This document shows, piece by piece, positions 1-5,797 of a stretch of 6,863 bases of DNA. The stretch spans positions 4,816 to 11,678 of the forward strand of contig DDWM01000045.1 of NCBI GenBank assembly GCA_002345925.1, read 5' to 3'. The notes below the pieces were generated by a model, which saw only the letters and a list, made by a program, of their open reading frames with translations, was not told the DNA's origin and did not search any database. Position 1 is the stretch's first letter. Each line of letters starts with the position of its first letter. This DNA comes from Actinobacteria bacterium UBA2286. GTDB taxonomy: Bacteria > Actinomycetota > Coriobacteriia > Anaerosomatales > Anaerosomataceae. The position numbers were made by a program, and so were the translations under genes.

Positions 1-261
1 GTGAGCGAAGAGGTCGCGCGCGAAATGGCAATCGGCGCCTCAGTAGTCACTGGCTCGGCGTACGCTGTGTCCACTACAGGAATCGCCGGTCCGACGGGCG
101 GCACGCCGGAAAAACCCGTGGGGCTTGTCTGGTTTGGTATCCGCACACCGTCCGGGGTGACGTGCGAACGCAGGGAGTTCTTCGGCGACCGAGCGGGCAT
201 TCGCACTCGCGCAACGATGTTCGCGCTGAACCTCTTGCGGCGAGCTCTCTTGGACAACTAG
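1..261 (+). CDS. cinA: CinA C-terminal domain, 3' end of gene (competence/damage-inducible family, NMN amidohydrolase-type)
   Basis: The last 86 residues of a CinA-family protein. The family signature runs around residues 24-43 of the visible part: STTGIAGPTGGTPEKPVG, followed by a strand and a C-terminal helix ending in LLRRALLDN. In characterised relatives (PncC/CinA-C) this domain hydrolyses nicotinamide mononucleotide to nicotinate mononucleotide in pyridine-nucleotide salvage. Full-length CinA also carries an N-terminal molybdopterin-binding-like domain, which would lie outside the window. The GTG at base 1 codes for an internal valine in a well-conserved stretch (VSEEVAREMA), so it is not a start; the gene is cut by the window edge. 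The TAG stop shares its last base with the GTG of the next gene, implying translational coupling. cinA next to recA is a common arrangement in Gram-positive bacteria. Family assignment is secure; whether the protein is full length cannot be seen. Confidence 0.93.
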   Translation: MSEEVAREMAIGASVVTGSAYAVSTTGIAGPTGGTPEKPVGLVWFGIRTPSGVTCERREFFGDRAGIRTRATMFALNLLRRALLDN

Positions 262-848
262 TGAGCATCCGCGCCTTTCTCGGCATAGGGCTTGCACCAC
301 AAGTCCGAACCACACTGAACGCGTGCACCGCCGCGATCCAGGCGGAGTCCCGCGCCTGGCGTGACGAGAAGTGGGTGTCACCCGAGAACCTGCACGTCAC
401 GCTCAAGTTCCTGGGAGCTGTGGAAGAGGCAGAACTAAGCGGGATCATCCAGGCGTGTACGCGAGGATGTGAGGGTCTTCCTGAGTACTCGCTCACGCTT
501 GGCGAGATACAAGCGAAGCCCAGACTCCGAACCGCGTCGATGCTTTGGACGACGCTTGCTGAAGGAGAGGCACAGACAGCAACGCTTGCAACCGCAATCG
601 AACGCGAACTCGCAACCGTGGGAATAGAGCCGACGACAAGGCCTTTCTCCGCGCATATCACGATTGTCAGAGCACGCAAGCCCAAGCAGGTCCCGTTTGA
701 AGCGCTGGATGCGGGAAACCGCGCGCTGTACGCAGCGGGCGAGCGCGAAAAGAAGATGTCAGTGCGGGGTATTACTCTGTTCTCGAGCACACTTACCCCG
801 CGCGGTCCGCTGTACCAAGAACTTGCCCATGTGCCGTTCACGGGGTGA
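261..848 (+). CDS. thpR: RNA 2',3'-cyclic phosphodiesterase (2'-5' RNA ligase family)
   Basis: A 195-residue protein of the 2H phosphoesterase superfamily, of the usual ThpR length. Both catalytic HxT motifs are present: H45-V-T47 in LHVTLKFLG and H132-I-T134 in SAHITIVRAR. The N-terminus RAFLGIGL matches the usual family opening. Characterised members open 2',3'-cyclic phosphates on RNA ends to 2'-phosphomonoesters and can reversibly join 2'-5' RNA ends in vitro; the cellular substrate is generally unclear. The GTG at 261 is chosen because the family fold begins there and it overlaps the cinA stop (TAGTG). The frame is open upstream to 162, but that would overlap cinA by 100 bases with no family match. 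There is no clear Shine-Dalgarno sequence, consistent with coupling to cinA. The stop lies directly against the -35 element of the recA promoter. Confidence 0.92.
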   Translation: MSIRAFLGIGLAPQVRTTLNACTAAIQAESRAWRDEKWVSPENLHVTLKFLGAVEEAELSGIIQACTRGCEGLPEYSLTLGEIQAKPRLRTASMLWTTLAEGEAQTATLATAIERELATVGIEPTTRPFSAHITIVRARKPKQVPFEALDAGNRALYAAGEREKKMSVRGITLFSSTLTPRGPLYQELAHVPFTG

Positions 849-877
849 TTGACACCGAACGTGTGTTCGTATACGTT
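849..877 (+). promoter_or_regulatory. recA promoter (sigma-70 type)
   Basis: TTGACA at 849-854 is a perfect -35 box, beginning one base after the thpR stop. TACGTT at 872-877 is a plausible -10 at 17 bases spacing; TATACG at 870-875 is a second choice with a shorter spacer. Expected transcription start is near 884, giving a recA leader of about 40 bases. The spacer contains a complete LexA operator, so repressor and polymerase binding would exclude each other. Seen in sequence; activity is inferred. Confidence 0.72.
856..869. promoter_or_regulatory. LexA operator (SOS box) of recA
   Basis: CGAACGTGTGTTCG is a perfect inverted repeat of the Gram-positive LexA/DinR consensus CGAAC-N4-GTTCG. 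It sits between the -35 and -10 elements upstream of recA, a textbook SOS gene in Bacillus and Actinobacteria. All ten consensus positions match. No lexA gene is in the window. Confidence 0.88.
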
Positions 878-913
878 AGTGACAGCCTTTCAGGGGTCGC
901 CCGTACGGCGAAA

Positions 914-918
914 AGGAG
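914..918 (+). promoter_or_regulatory. recA ribosome binding site
   Basis: AGGAG ends 8 bases before the ATG at 927. It fixes the recA start there rather than at upstream in-frame codons, which would place the promoter and operator inside the coding region. Confidence 0.85.
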
Positions 919-926
919 CGATTGGT

Positions 927-1967
927 ATGCAGAACGACAAAGAGAAGATACTCGACCTAACGCGTGAGCAAATCGAGCGAAAGTTCGGCAAAGGGTCGCT
1001 CATGCGACTCGGCGAGCATGCCCTCACTGTGGGCATCCAGGGAATACCGACGGGCTCCCTGGCACTTGATGCAGCACTTGGCATCGGTGGTGTCCCCAGG
1101 GGACGCATCGTTGAGATCTACGGGCCCGAGTCATCCGGCAAGACGACTCTCGCGCTGCAGATCATCGCGGAAGCCCAGCGCATGGGAGGCATAGCCGCAT
1201 TCGTTGACGCCGAGCATGCACTGGATCCCACCTACGCCGCGCGTCTTGGCGTGGACATCGACGACATCCTGATCTCGCAGCCGGACACTGGCGAGCAGGC
1301 CCTTGAGATCACGGACATGCTGATCAGATCCGGAGCGATCGACGTAATAGTCATCGACTCAGTTGCCGCTCTCGTACCTCGAGCTGAGCTTGAGGGTGAC
1401 ATGGGTGACACTACAGTCGGCCTGCAGGCAAGGCTCATGAGTCAGGCGATGCGAAAGCTGGCCGGCTCGCTCAACAAGTCGAATACCACCTGCATCTTCA
1501 TCAACCAGCTCCGCGAGAAGATCGGCGTCATGTTTGGCAGCCCAGAGACCACTTCAGGCGGTCGCGCACTCAAGTTCTACGCATCGATACGGATTGACAT
1601 TCGCCGCATCGATTCAATCAAGCAGGGGACCGATATCGTCGGTAACCGAGTCCGCGCCAAGGTCGTGAAGAACAAAGTTGCGCCGCCTTTCAGGCAGGCA
1701 GAGTTCGACATCATGTACGGATTGGGCATCTCGAAGGAAGGTAGCCTTGTCGACCTCGGCGTCGAAGAGGGTATCGTCTCAAAATCAGGTGCCTGGTACA
1801 CGTACGGCGAAGAGCGCATGGGACAAGGACGCGAAGCTGCCAAGGAGTTCCTGATCGAACACCCCGCGATTCGTGACGAAATCGAAACGAGACTACGCGA
1901 CAAGCTGGGGTTACCTGACCCCTCAGTGCCACTCGGAACAACTCCGGTGGCTCCAGTAGAGGATTAG
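927..1967 (+). CDS. recA: RecA recombinase
   Basis: A 346-residue RecA, full length, with no intein or frameshift. It forms ATP-dependent filaments on single-stranded DNA, catalyses strand exchange in recombinational repair, and triggers LexA self-cleavage in the SOS response. Motifs fall at the same numbers as in E. coli RecA: Walker A GPESSGKTT at 66-74, catalytic Glu96 in DAEHALDP, Walker B VIVID at 140-144, Gln194 at the start of loop L2 (INQLREKIGVMFGSPETT), and ALKFYAS in the core. The C-terminal tail is short and only mildly acidic (ends PVAPVED). The start at 927 has AGGAG 8 bases upstream; the frame is open back to 849, but that extension has no family match and covers the promoter. 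Transcription is expected from the LexA-controlled promoter at 849-877. recX follows after 15 bases, probably in the same transcript. Confidence 0.99.
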   Translation: MQNDKEKILDLTREQIERKFGKGSLMRLGEHALTVGIQGIPTGSLALDAALGIGGVPRGRIVEIYGPESSGKTTLALQIIAEAQRMGGIAAFVDAEHALDPTYAARLGVDIDDILISQPDTGEQALEITDMLIRSGAIDVIVIDSVAALVPRAELEGDMGDTTVGLQARLMSQAMRKLAGSLNKSNTTCIFINQLREKIGVMFGSPETTSGGRALKFYASIRIDIRRIDSIKQGTDIVGNRVRAKVVKNKVAPPFRQAEFDIMYGLGISKEGSLVDLGVEEGIVSKSGAWYTYGEERMGQGREAAKEFLIEHPAIRDEIETRLRDKLGLPDPSVPLGTTPVAPVED

Positions 1968-1982
1968 GGTCAGGTTTACGCA

Positions 1983-2636
1983 ATGACCGGCATCGTTACA
2001 AAGATCACTACGGTTCGAGTCGGCTGTAGACCTAGAGTCATCGAGATTGACGAGCAGCCGTGGCGTACCACATCTGCAGCCACAATCCGCTTGTCTGGTT
2101 TGCGCGAAGGCGACATTGTCGACCTTGAGGAATTGGCGCTCCGAATCGATGAGGCTGAACAGCAAGCCCTCCGTGAGCGCGGTATCGCCTTGCTGGGCTA
2201 TCGCGAGAGAAGCGTAGCGGAGTTGCGCTCCAAGCTTCTCGAAGACGGCTACCCGGACGCATCGGTGCATGCTCTGGTCTGTGCGCTGGAACGCTCAGGG
2301 CTTGTGAATGACGAACGCTTCGCGGAATCACTCGTGCGCTCTGCGGCCGGTGGCAAGTCCCACGGCCGCAGGCGCGCGGCGATTGACCTCGCGGCTCGAG
2401 GCGTCGCTGACGACATCGCGCTCGCCGCACTCGACGAATACATGCCAGCAGATAACGAGGATGAGCGAGCGCGACAGGTTGCACGCAAGCTCACACGACC
2501 AAATGAACGCGTCGATCGCCTTGCCACGCGTCTGGTTCGAAAGGGATTCTCACCGTCAGTCTCGTACTCGGTAGCCAGAGAAGTTCTATCGGATGTCGAT
2601 ACGGACAGCCTGAACCCCGACCTCTCAGACCTCTGA
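1983..2636 (+). CDS. recX: Regulatory protein RecX
   Basis: A 217-residue RecX family protein, which binds RecA filaments and usually limits their growth or activity. The N-terminal 60 residues form a basic, strand-rich extension common in Gram-positive RecX (IVTKI..., then LREGDIVDLEEL). The helical RecX repeats follow from about residue 65. The first repeat carries the typical pattern LLGYRERSVAELRSKLLEDG, then LERSGLVNDERFAESLVRS. The second repeat begins SHGRRRAAIDLAARGV, and the third includes VDRLATRLVRKGFSPSVSYSVAREVL. The ATG at 1983 is used because the family N-terminus starts here; only a weak CAGG lies upstream, so expression may depend on recA translation. It lies 15 bases behind recA and should share its SOS promoter. 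No terminator hairpin is visible after the stop. Confidence 0.93.
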   Translation: MTGIVTKITTVRVGCRPRVIEIDEQPWRTTSAATIRLSGLREGDIVDLEELALRIDEAEQQALRERGIALLGYRERSVAELRSKLLEDGYPDASVHALVCALERSGLVNDERFAESLVRSAAGGKSHGRRRAAIDLAARGVADDIALAALDEYMPADNEDERARQVARKLTRPNERVDRLATRLVRKGFSPSVSYSVAREVLSDVDTDSLNPDLSDL

Positions 2637-2684
2637 TTGCCCCTCTGATATGCGATTTTACCCCTTCGCGCTACCCGAATGCGC

Positions 2685-2714
2685 TTGACGCGAACCTCCG
2701 TTCGCAGCTACGAT
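2685..2714 (+). promoter_or_regulatory. Second SOS-type promoter, between recX and rny
   Basis: TTGACG at 2685-2690 (five of six -35 bases) and TACGAT at 2709-2714 (four of six -10 bases) are separated by 18 bases. The architecture copies the recA promoter: a LexA box fills the spacer. It points at rny, whose ATG lies 299 bases downstream of the -10. Expected transcription start is near 2721. Elements are seen directly; function is inferred. Confidence 0.65.
2691..2704. promoter_or_regulatory. LexA operator (SOS box) upstream of rny
   Basis: CGAACCTCCGTTCG matches all ten positions of CGAAC-N4-GTTCG, with a different four-base centre from the recA box, so it is not a simple copy of that region. 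It directly abuts the -35 hexamer and ends 4 bases before the -10. A perfect match anywhere in a 6.9-kb random sequence is expected about 0.007 times at equal base frequencies. Confidence 0.82.
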
Positions 2715-2737
2715 ATGCGCGGCAAATGTGATTGAGA

Positions 2738-2761
2738 CGACGGTCGGTCCACCGGCCGTCG
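2738..2761 (+). other. Strong 10-bp stem-loop near the predicted 5' end of the rny leader
   Basis: The left arm CGACGGTCGG (2738-2747) pairs with CCGGCCGTCG (2752-2761) across the loop TCCA. Nine pairs are Watson-Crick and one is G-U on the plus strand. It would begin about 17 bases after the predicted transcription start. It is followed by ATATGTG, not a T run, so it is unlikely to be an intrinsic terminator; a 5' stem of this kind typically shields an RNA from decay. Confidence 0.6.
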
Positions 2762-3002
2762 ATATGTGTGAAGTATCCGGATAGTTGCGGCTCGTTCCCG
2801 CAGGGCGCACGCCCTGCTAGCAGTGTATACAACGCGCTATCCGTATCTCGCGCCTGTTCTATCGCAGTTGCCGGGCGCCGTGTCGTCCGGCTTGACGTAG
2901 CACTCACCAGGGATTCTGTGTCCCACGTGCGCAAGACGGAATGCGGCCCGACGCAAGCAATCGGGTGGCTGGCGCCCCTCTGACAGTGTGTGTTCACGAC
3001 TC

Positions 3003-3010
3003 AGGAGGGG
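3003..3010 (+). promoter_or_regulatory. rny ribosome binding site
   Basis: AGGAGGGG ends 3 bases before the ATG at 3014 (5 bases if the core AGGAGG is counted). It is a near-perfect Shine-Dalgarno sequence and settles the start at 3014 rather than the in-frame codon at 2990. Confidence 0.85.
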
Positions 3011-3013
3011 ACT

Positions 3014-4543
3014 ATGGAATACGTTTACATCACCGCCTCTCTCGTCATCGGCGCTCTCATCGGGTATGCGATTCACCGTTTTGTGGTTTCCGACAAGATC
3101 AACCGCTCACGCGAGTCTGCTGAACGGATGCTCGCGGATGCCGCGAAACAAGCCGAAACGACGAAGAAGGAACTACTGCTTGAAGCAAGAGACGAGATCT
3201 TCCAGCTGAAGGCCACGGCCGAAGATGAAGCCAAGGAGCGGCGCAAGGATCTTAGTGCGCTCGAGAACCGCCTCATGCAGCGGGAAGAGTCAATCGAGCG
3301 CCGCGCTGAGTCGCAGGATAAGCGGGAGCATCAGCTCTCAAGCCAGGCAGGGCAGATCGCCAAGCTGGAGAAGGAACTTGAGACCTCGATTTCCGAGGAG
3401 AAGCGCCGACTCGAGGTGCTCGCTGGGATGAGCAACGAGCAGGCGCGCGAAGTGCTTCTCGACCGAGTTCGGGACGACACCACGCACGACGCTGCAATCA
3501 TCATCCGTGAAACGGAAGCACGTGCGCGCGAGGAAGCCGACCGCAAAGCTCGCAACATCGTCGGCATTGCAATTCAGCGCGTTGCTGCCGATCACACAGC
3601 CGAGTCGACGGTATCAGTCGTTCATATTCCTAGCGATGACCTCAAGGGACGCATCATCGGCCGGGAAGGTCGCAACATTCGCGCCTTCGAGCAGCTGACC
3701 GGAATCAACCTCATCATCGATGACACGCCTGAGGCTGTCATTCTGTCGAGCTTCGATCCGGTTCGGCGAGAGATAGGTCGCATCACCCTCGAGACTCTTA
3801 TCGCCGACGGGCGTATCCACCCGGCTCGTATCGAAGAGATGTTCAACAAGGCTACGACCTTGGTTGAGGAGCAGGTTCGTGAGGCTGGCGAGGCTGCGGC
3901 CTTCGAGATGGGCATCCCGAACCTCCACGCTGACATCATTCGCACGCTAGGTCGACTGCGCTTCCGCACCTCTTACGGCCAGAACGTCTTGAAGCACTCC
4001 CTGGAAGTGGCTCACCTCGCCGGCGTCATGGCTGCCGAGCTTGATGTGGATATCAAGCTAGCGAAGCGTGCCGGCTTGCTGCACGACCTTGGCAAGGCTA
4101 TCGACCACGAGATCGAAGGTCCGCACGCTGTCATCGGCGCAGACCTCGCACGCCGACTGGGCGAGCCCAAGGAGATTCTCCACTGCATAGAAGCGCATCA
4201 TGGCGATATCGAAGCCACGACTGTCGAAGCAGTGCTTGTCCAGGCCGCTGACGCCATCTCGGCATCGCGCCCCGGTGCACGTCGTGAAACGCTTGAGAGC
4301 TACATCAAGCGCCTTGAGAAGCTCGAGGCACTGGCTGAGTCTCACAAGGGCGTCGAGAAGACGTACGCGATGCAGGCAGGCCGCGAGATCCGCGTCATGG
4401 TCAAGCCGGAGGAGATCTCCGATGCCGAGTCGACCATTCTCGCAAGAGACATCGCAAAGCAGATCGAAGAGGAACTGCAGTACCCCGGCCAGATCAAGGT
4501 CATGGTCATCCGGGAGAGCAGAGCGATAGAGTTCGCCAAATAG
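3014..4543 (+). CDS. rny: Ribonuclease Y (membrane-anchored endoribonuclease)
   Basis: A 509-residue RNase Y of standard length, the endonuclease that initiates mRNA decay in many bacteria lacking RNase E. Domains in order: a single N-terminal membrane helix (about residues 4-25, EYVYITASLVIGALIGY); a long charged coiled coil rich in Lys, Glu and Arg (about 30-185); a KH RNA-binding domain with GRIIGREGRNIRAFE at 212-226; and an HD phosphohydrolase domain. In the HD domain His328, His357-Asp358 (LLHDLGKA), His395-His396 and Asp413 (ADAISASRPGAR) supply the expected metal ligands. It should sit at the inner face of the membrane. The ATG at 3014 has AGGAGGGG just upstream and gives the normal short hydrophobic N-terminus. 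The LexA-boxed promoter at 2685-2714 is the only convincing promoter seen upstream. The next gene starts 33 bases after the stop, probably in the same operon. Confidence 0.97.
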   Translation: MEYVYITASLVIGALIGYAIHRFVVSDKINRSRESAERMLADAAKQAETTKKELLLEARDEIFQLKATAEDEAKERRKDLSALENRLMQREESIERRAESQDKREHQLSSQAGQIAKLEKELETSISEEKRRLEVLAGMSNEQAREVLLDRVRDDTTHDAAIIIRETEARAREEADRKARNIVGIAIQRVAADHTAESTVSVVHIPSDDLKGRIIGREGRNIRAFEQLTGINLIIDDTPEAVILSSFDPVRREIGRITLETLIADGRIHPARIEEMFNKATTLVEEQVREAGEAAAFEMGIPNLHADIIRTLGRLRFRTSYGQNVLKHSLEVAHLAGVMAAELDVDIKLAKRAGLLHDLGKAIDHEIEGPHAVIGADLARRLGEPKEILHCIEAHHGDIEATTVEAVLVQAADAISASRPGARRETLESYIKRLEKLEALAESHKGVEKTYAMQAGREIRVMVKPEEISDAESTILARDIAKQIEEELQYPGQIKVMVIRESRAIEFAK

Positions 4544-4576
4544 CATTCGCCGGAGACAGAAGGGAGCGGACAAGGC

Positions 4577-5662
4577 ATGTCCGATAATGCCGATCGGCTC
4601 ATAGATTTCGTCTCTTCTGTCTCCGGTGATGAGTTTCTCAAAGTCGAGGAGAACCTGGGTGACGGGTTCGTCCGCCTCAAAATATCCGAGGCGGAGAGAC
4701 GACAAGCCAAACATGACGTCCGCTCCTTTGAAGATATCGTCGTAGAGCTGCTCCGCAACTCGCGTGACGCCCACGCTCAGCGTATCTTCGTCGCAACCAC
4801 CCGCGAAGGAGACGTTCGGACTCTGACCATCATCGACGATGGCATCGGCGTTCCCATGCAGCTGCACGAGACCATCTTCGAGCCTCGGGTCACTAGCAAG
4901 CTTGAGACGATGGTCATGGATCGCTGGGGAGTGCACGGGCGAGGCATGGCGCTCTTCTCGGTTCGCTCCAATGTCTCCTCAGTCAAGGTCGCATCCTCGG
5001 ATCTCCATCGAGGGATGGCACTGCAGGTAGTCGCCGATGTTGCTAACTCGCTTCCCGAGCGAGCCGACCAGTCCTCGTGGCCGGTGGTTGAGCGCGACCC
5101 GGAGGATGGTCGTCTCAAGGTCGCCCGCGGACCGCACAACATCGTGCGCAGGATCATCGAGTTCGCGTGCGAGCACCCGGAGATCGACCTGTTCTACGGG
5201 TCGCCGACTGAGATTCTCGCCACGCTCCACTGGACTGCGCGAGAGTTTTTGGATACGTCGGACCTGATGTTCTGCGAGGATCGCTCCCGCATGTTGGTCT
5301 GGCATCGTCCCGCACTAGGCGCCGACGCAGCTGAACTTGTAGAGATCGCTGCCGAGCTTGGATTGTCGATCTCGGAGCGAACAGCCCATCGAGTGATGGC
5401 GGCAGAGCTCGCACCCCTAGACCCTGTCATTGCCCAGGCCGTCGTCGAGGACGAACCGGCTGGACCCGGGGCACCAGACATCTATCGGGATCGACGCTCT
5501 CTGCGCATAGATCACACCGACCTTGATTCGTTTCGCAGGGAACTCGAGAAAGCGTTCGACGTGATTTCTGAACGCTACTACCTGAGTCTCAAGGGCGAGC
5601 CCAAGGTCACCGTAGGCTCAAATGAGATCAGAGTTCGCTTCTCTGTGGAGAAAGAGGACTAG
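4577..5662 (+). CDS. Stand-alone GHKL-fold ATP-binding protein of unknown role
   Basis: A 361-residue soluble protein with a clear GHKL (Hsp90/MutL/histidine kinase) ATPase domain at about residues 15-150. N-box: VVELLRNSRDAHA, with the presumed catalytic Glu57, Asn61 and Asp64. G1 box: IDDGIGVP (Asp87/Asp88-Gly-Ile-Gly91). An F-box-like segment IFEPRVTSK at 100-108. G2 lid: GVHGRGMALFSVR at 118-130. The N-box (ELxxNSxDAxA) and VTSK are MutL-like, while FEP is kinase-like. There is no dimerisation/phosphoacceptor His domain, receiver, sensor or membrane segment, so it is not an ordinary histidine kinase. Residues from about 185 to 361 are a mixed helical region I do not recognise, with a Pro/Gly-rich break near 305-312 and a charged C-terminus. 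AGGGAG lies 10 bases before the ATG. The position between rny and spoVS is that of ymdB in Bacillus. Role in nucleic-acid transactions or signalling is unknown. Confidence 0.85.
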   Translation: MSDNADRLIDFVSSVSGDEFLKVEENLGDGFVRLKISEAERRQAKHDVRSFEDIVVELLRNSRDAHAQRIFVATTREGDVRTLTIIDDGIGVPMQLHETIFEPRVTSKLETMVMDRWGVHGRGMALFSVRSNVSSVKVASSDLHRGMALQVVADVANSLPERADQSSWPVVERDPEDGRLKVARGPHNIVRRIIEFACEHPEIDLFYGSPTEILATLHWTAREFLDTSDLMFCEDRSRMLVWHRPALGADAAELVEIAAELGLSISERTAHRVMAAELAPLDPVIAQAVVEDEPAGPGAPDIYRDRRSLRIDHTDLDSFRRELEKAFDVISERYYLSLKGEPKVTVGSNEIRVRFSVEKED

Positions 5663-5797
5663 CGCGCCGCAGAGTTGCTCTTGCACGGAAGGCGATGTTG
5701 TATACTTGAGGGCAGTCTTTTCTAAGCATCACGCGCAGCCAACACCACACCAGTGATCCAGCTTTCGTCGAAGAATCGCAGCAGCCAGGAGGCACCC
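5663..5797 (+). promoter_or_regulatory. Gap upstream of spoVS with a possible promoter (-10 at 5701-5706)
   Basis: TATACT at 5701-5706 matches five of six -10 bases. The possible -35 elements are imperfectly placed: TTGCTC at 5675-5680 has a 20-base spacer and TTGCAC at 5681-5686 a 14-base spacer, so the promoter is tentative or activator-dependent. In B. subtilis spoVS is read by sigma-H, but I see no clear sigma-H boxes here. The predicted leader is about 85 bases. No terminator for the upstream gene is visible, so read-through from rny is possible. There is no LexA box. Confidence 0.35.
5787..5792 (+). promoter_or_regulatory. spoVS ribosome binding site
   Basis: A perfect AGGAGG, 5 bases before the GTG at 5798. 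It decides for this GTG over the in-frame GTG at 5753, which has no Shine-Dalgarno sequence and would add 15 residues not found in the family. Confidence 0.88.

Larger units (their letters stand above)
2721..3013 (+). ncRNA. Candidate structured 5' leader of rny or SOS-induced small RNA
   Basis: No recognisable protein gene lies in this stretch. If the promoter at 2685-2714 is active, it is transcribed as a 5' leader of about 290 bases. By eye it can form a 10-bp stem at 2738-2761, a 7-bp closing helix CGGATAG/CTATCCG (2778-2784 with 2837-2843) around a 7-bp hairpin at 2800-2817, an 8-bp stem (one G-U pair) at 2870-2877/2884-2891, and a short CCCGA/TCGGG stem at 2947-2965. None of these is followed by a run of T, so transcription should read through into rny. 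A reading frame from TTG at 2732 to TGA at 2983 exists but lacks a ribosome binding site and resembles no family I know. I recognise no known riboswitch or RNA class. The shorter helices could be chance in GC-rich DNA. Confidence 0.35.

Noticed and set aside
74..841. Minus-strand 255-residue reading frame over cinA/thpR
   Set aside because: Shadow frame, Ser/Arg/Ala-rich, antisense to two recognised genes.
849..926. N-terminal extension of RecA by 26 residues
   Set aside because: It would make the promoter and LexA box coding sequence; the AGGAG-ATG at 927 and alignment with known RecA numbering (Walker A at 66-74) settle the shorter form.
2728..2784. Possible 18-residue leader peptide from GTG 2728 (stop TAG 2782-2784), and a start-stop ATGTGA at 2726-2731
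   Set aside because: Both lie at the start of the predicted rny leader, but neither has a Shine-Dalgarno sequence and short frames like these are common by chance.
2785..2820. tRNA-like T-arm suggestion from CGTTCCCGC followed by a GC hairpin
   Set aside because: No acceptor, D-arm or anticodon arm can be built around it and the GTTCRANNC consensus is not met.
2870..2893. Intrinsic terminator at the 8-bp stem before rny
   Set aside because: Only two T residues follow the stem, so it lacks the U-tract of a Rho-independent terminator.
2892..2920. Second rny promoter using TTGACG at 2892-2897
   Set aside because: The -35-like hexamer is good, but no acceptable -10 occurs at 16-19 bases; the nearest AT-rich hexamer is only about 14 bases away and poor.
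2732..2983. Plus-strand 83-residue reading frame from TTG covering most of the recX-rny gap
   Set aside because: It starts near the predicted transcription start but has no ribosome binding site, is Arg/Ser-rich and unlike any family I know, and an open frame of this length is unremarkable in GC-rich DNA. Its third-position GC (about two thirds) does not separate it from the neighbours, so conservation in relatives would be needed to revive it.
2671..2997. Minus-strand 108-residue reading frame in the recX-rny gap
   Set aside because: No plausible start signal, no recognisable family, and it would run against the direction of every gene here.
4058..4936. Minus-strand 292-residue reading frame across the end of rny and the start of the ATPase gene
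   Set aside because: It is the shadow of two well-supported plus-strand genes, and its translation resembles no family.
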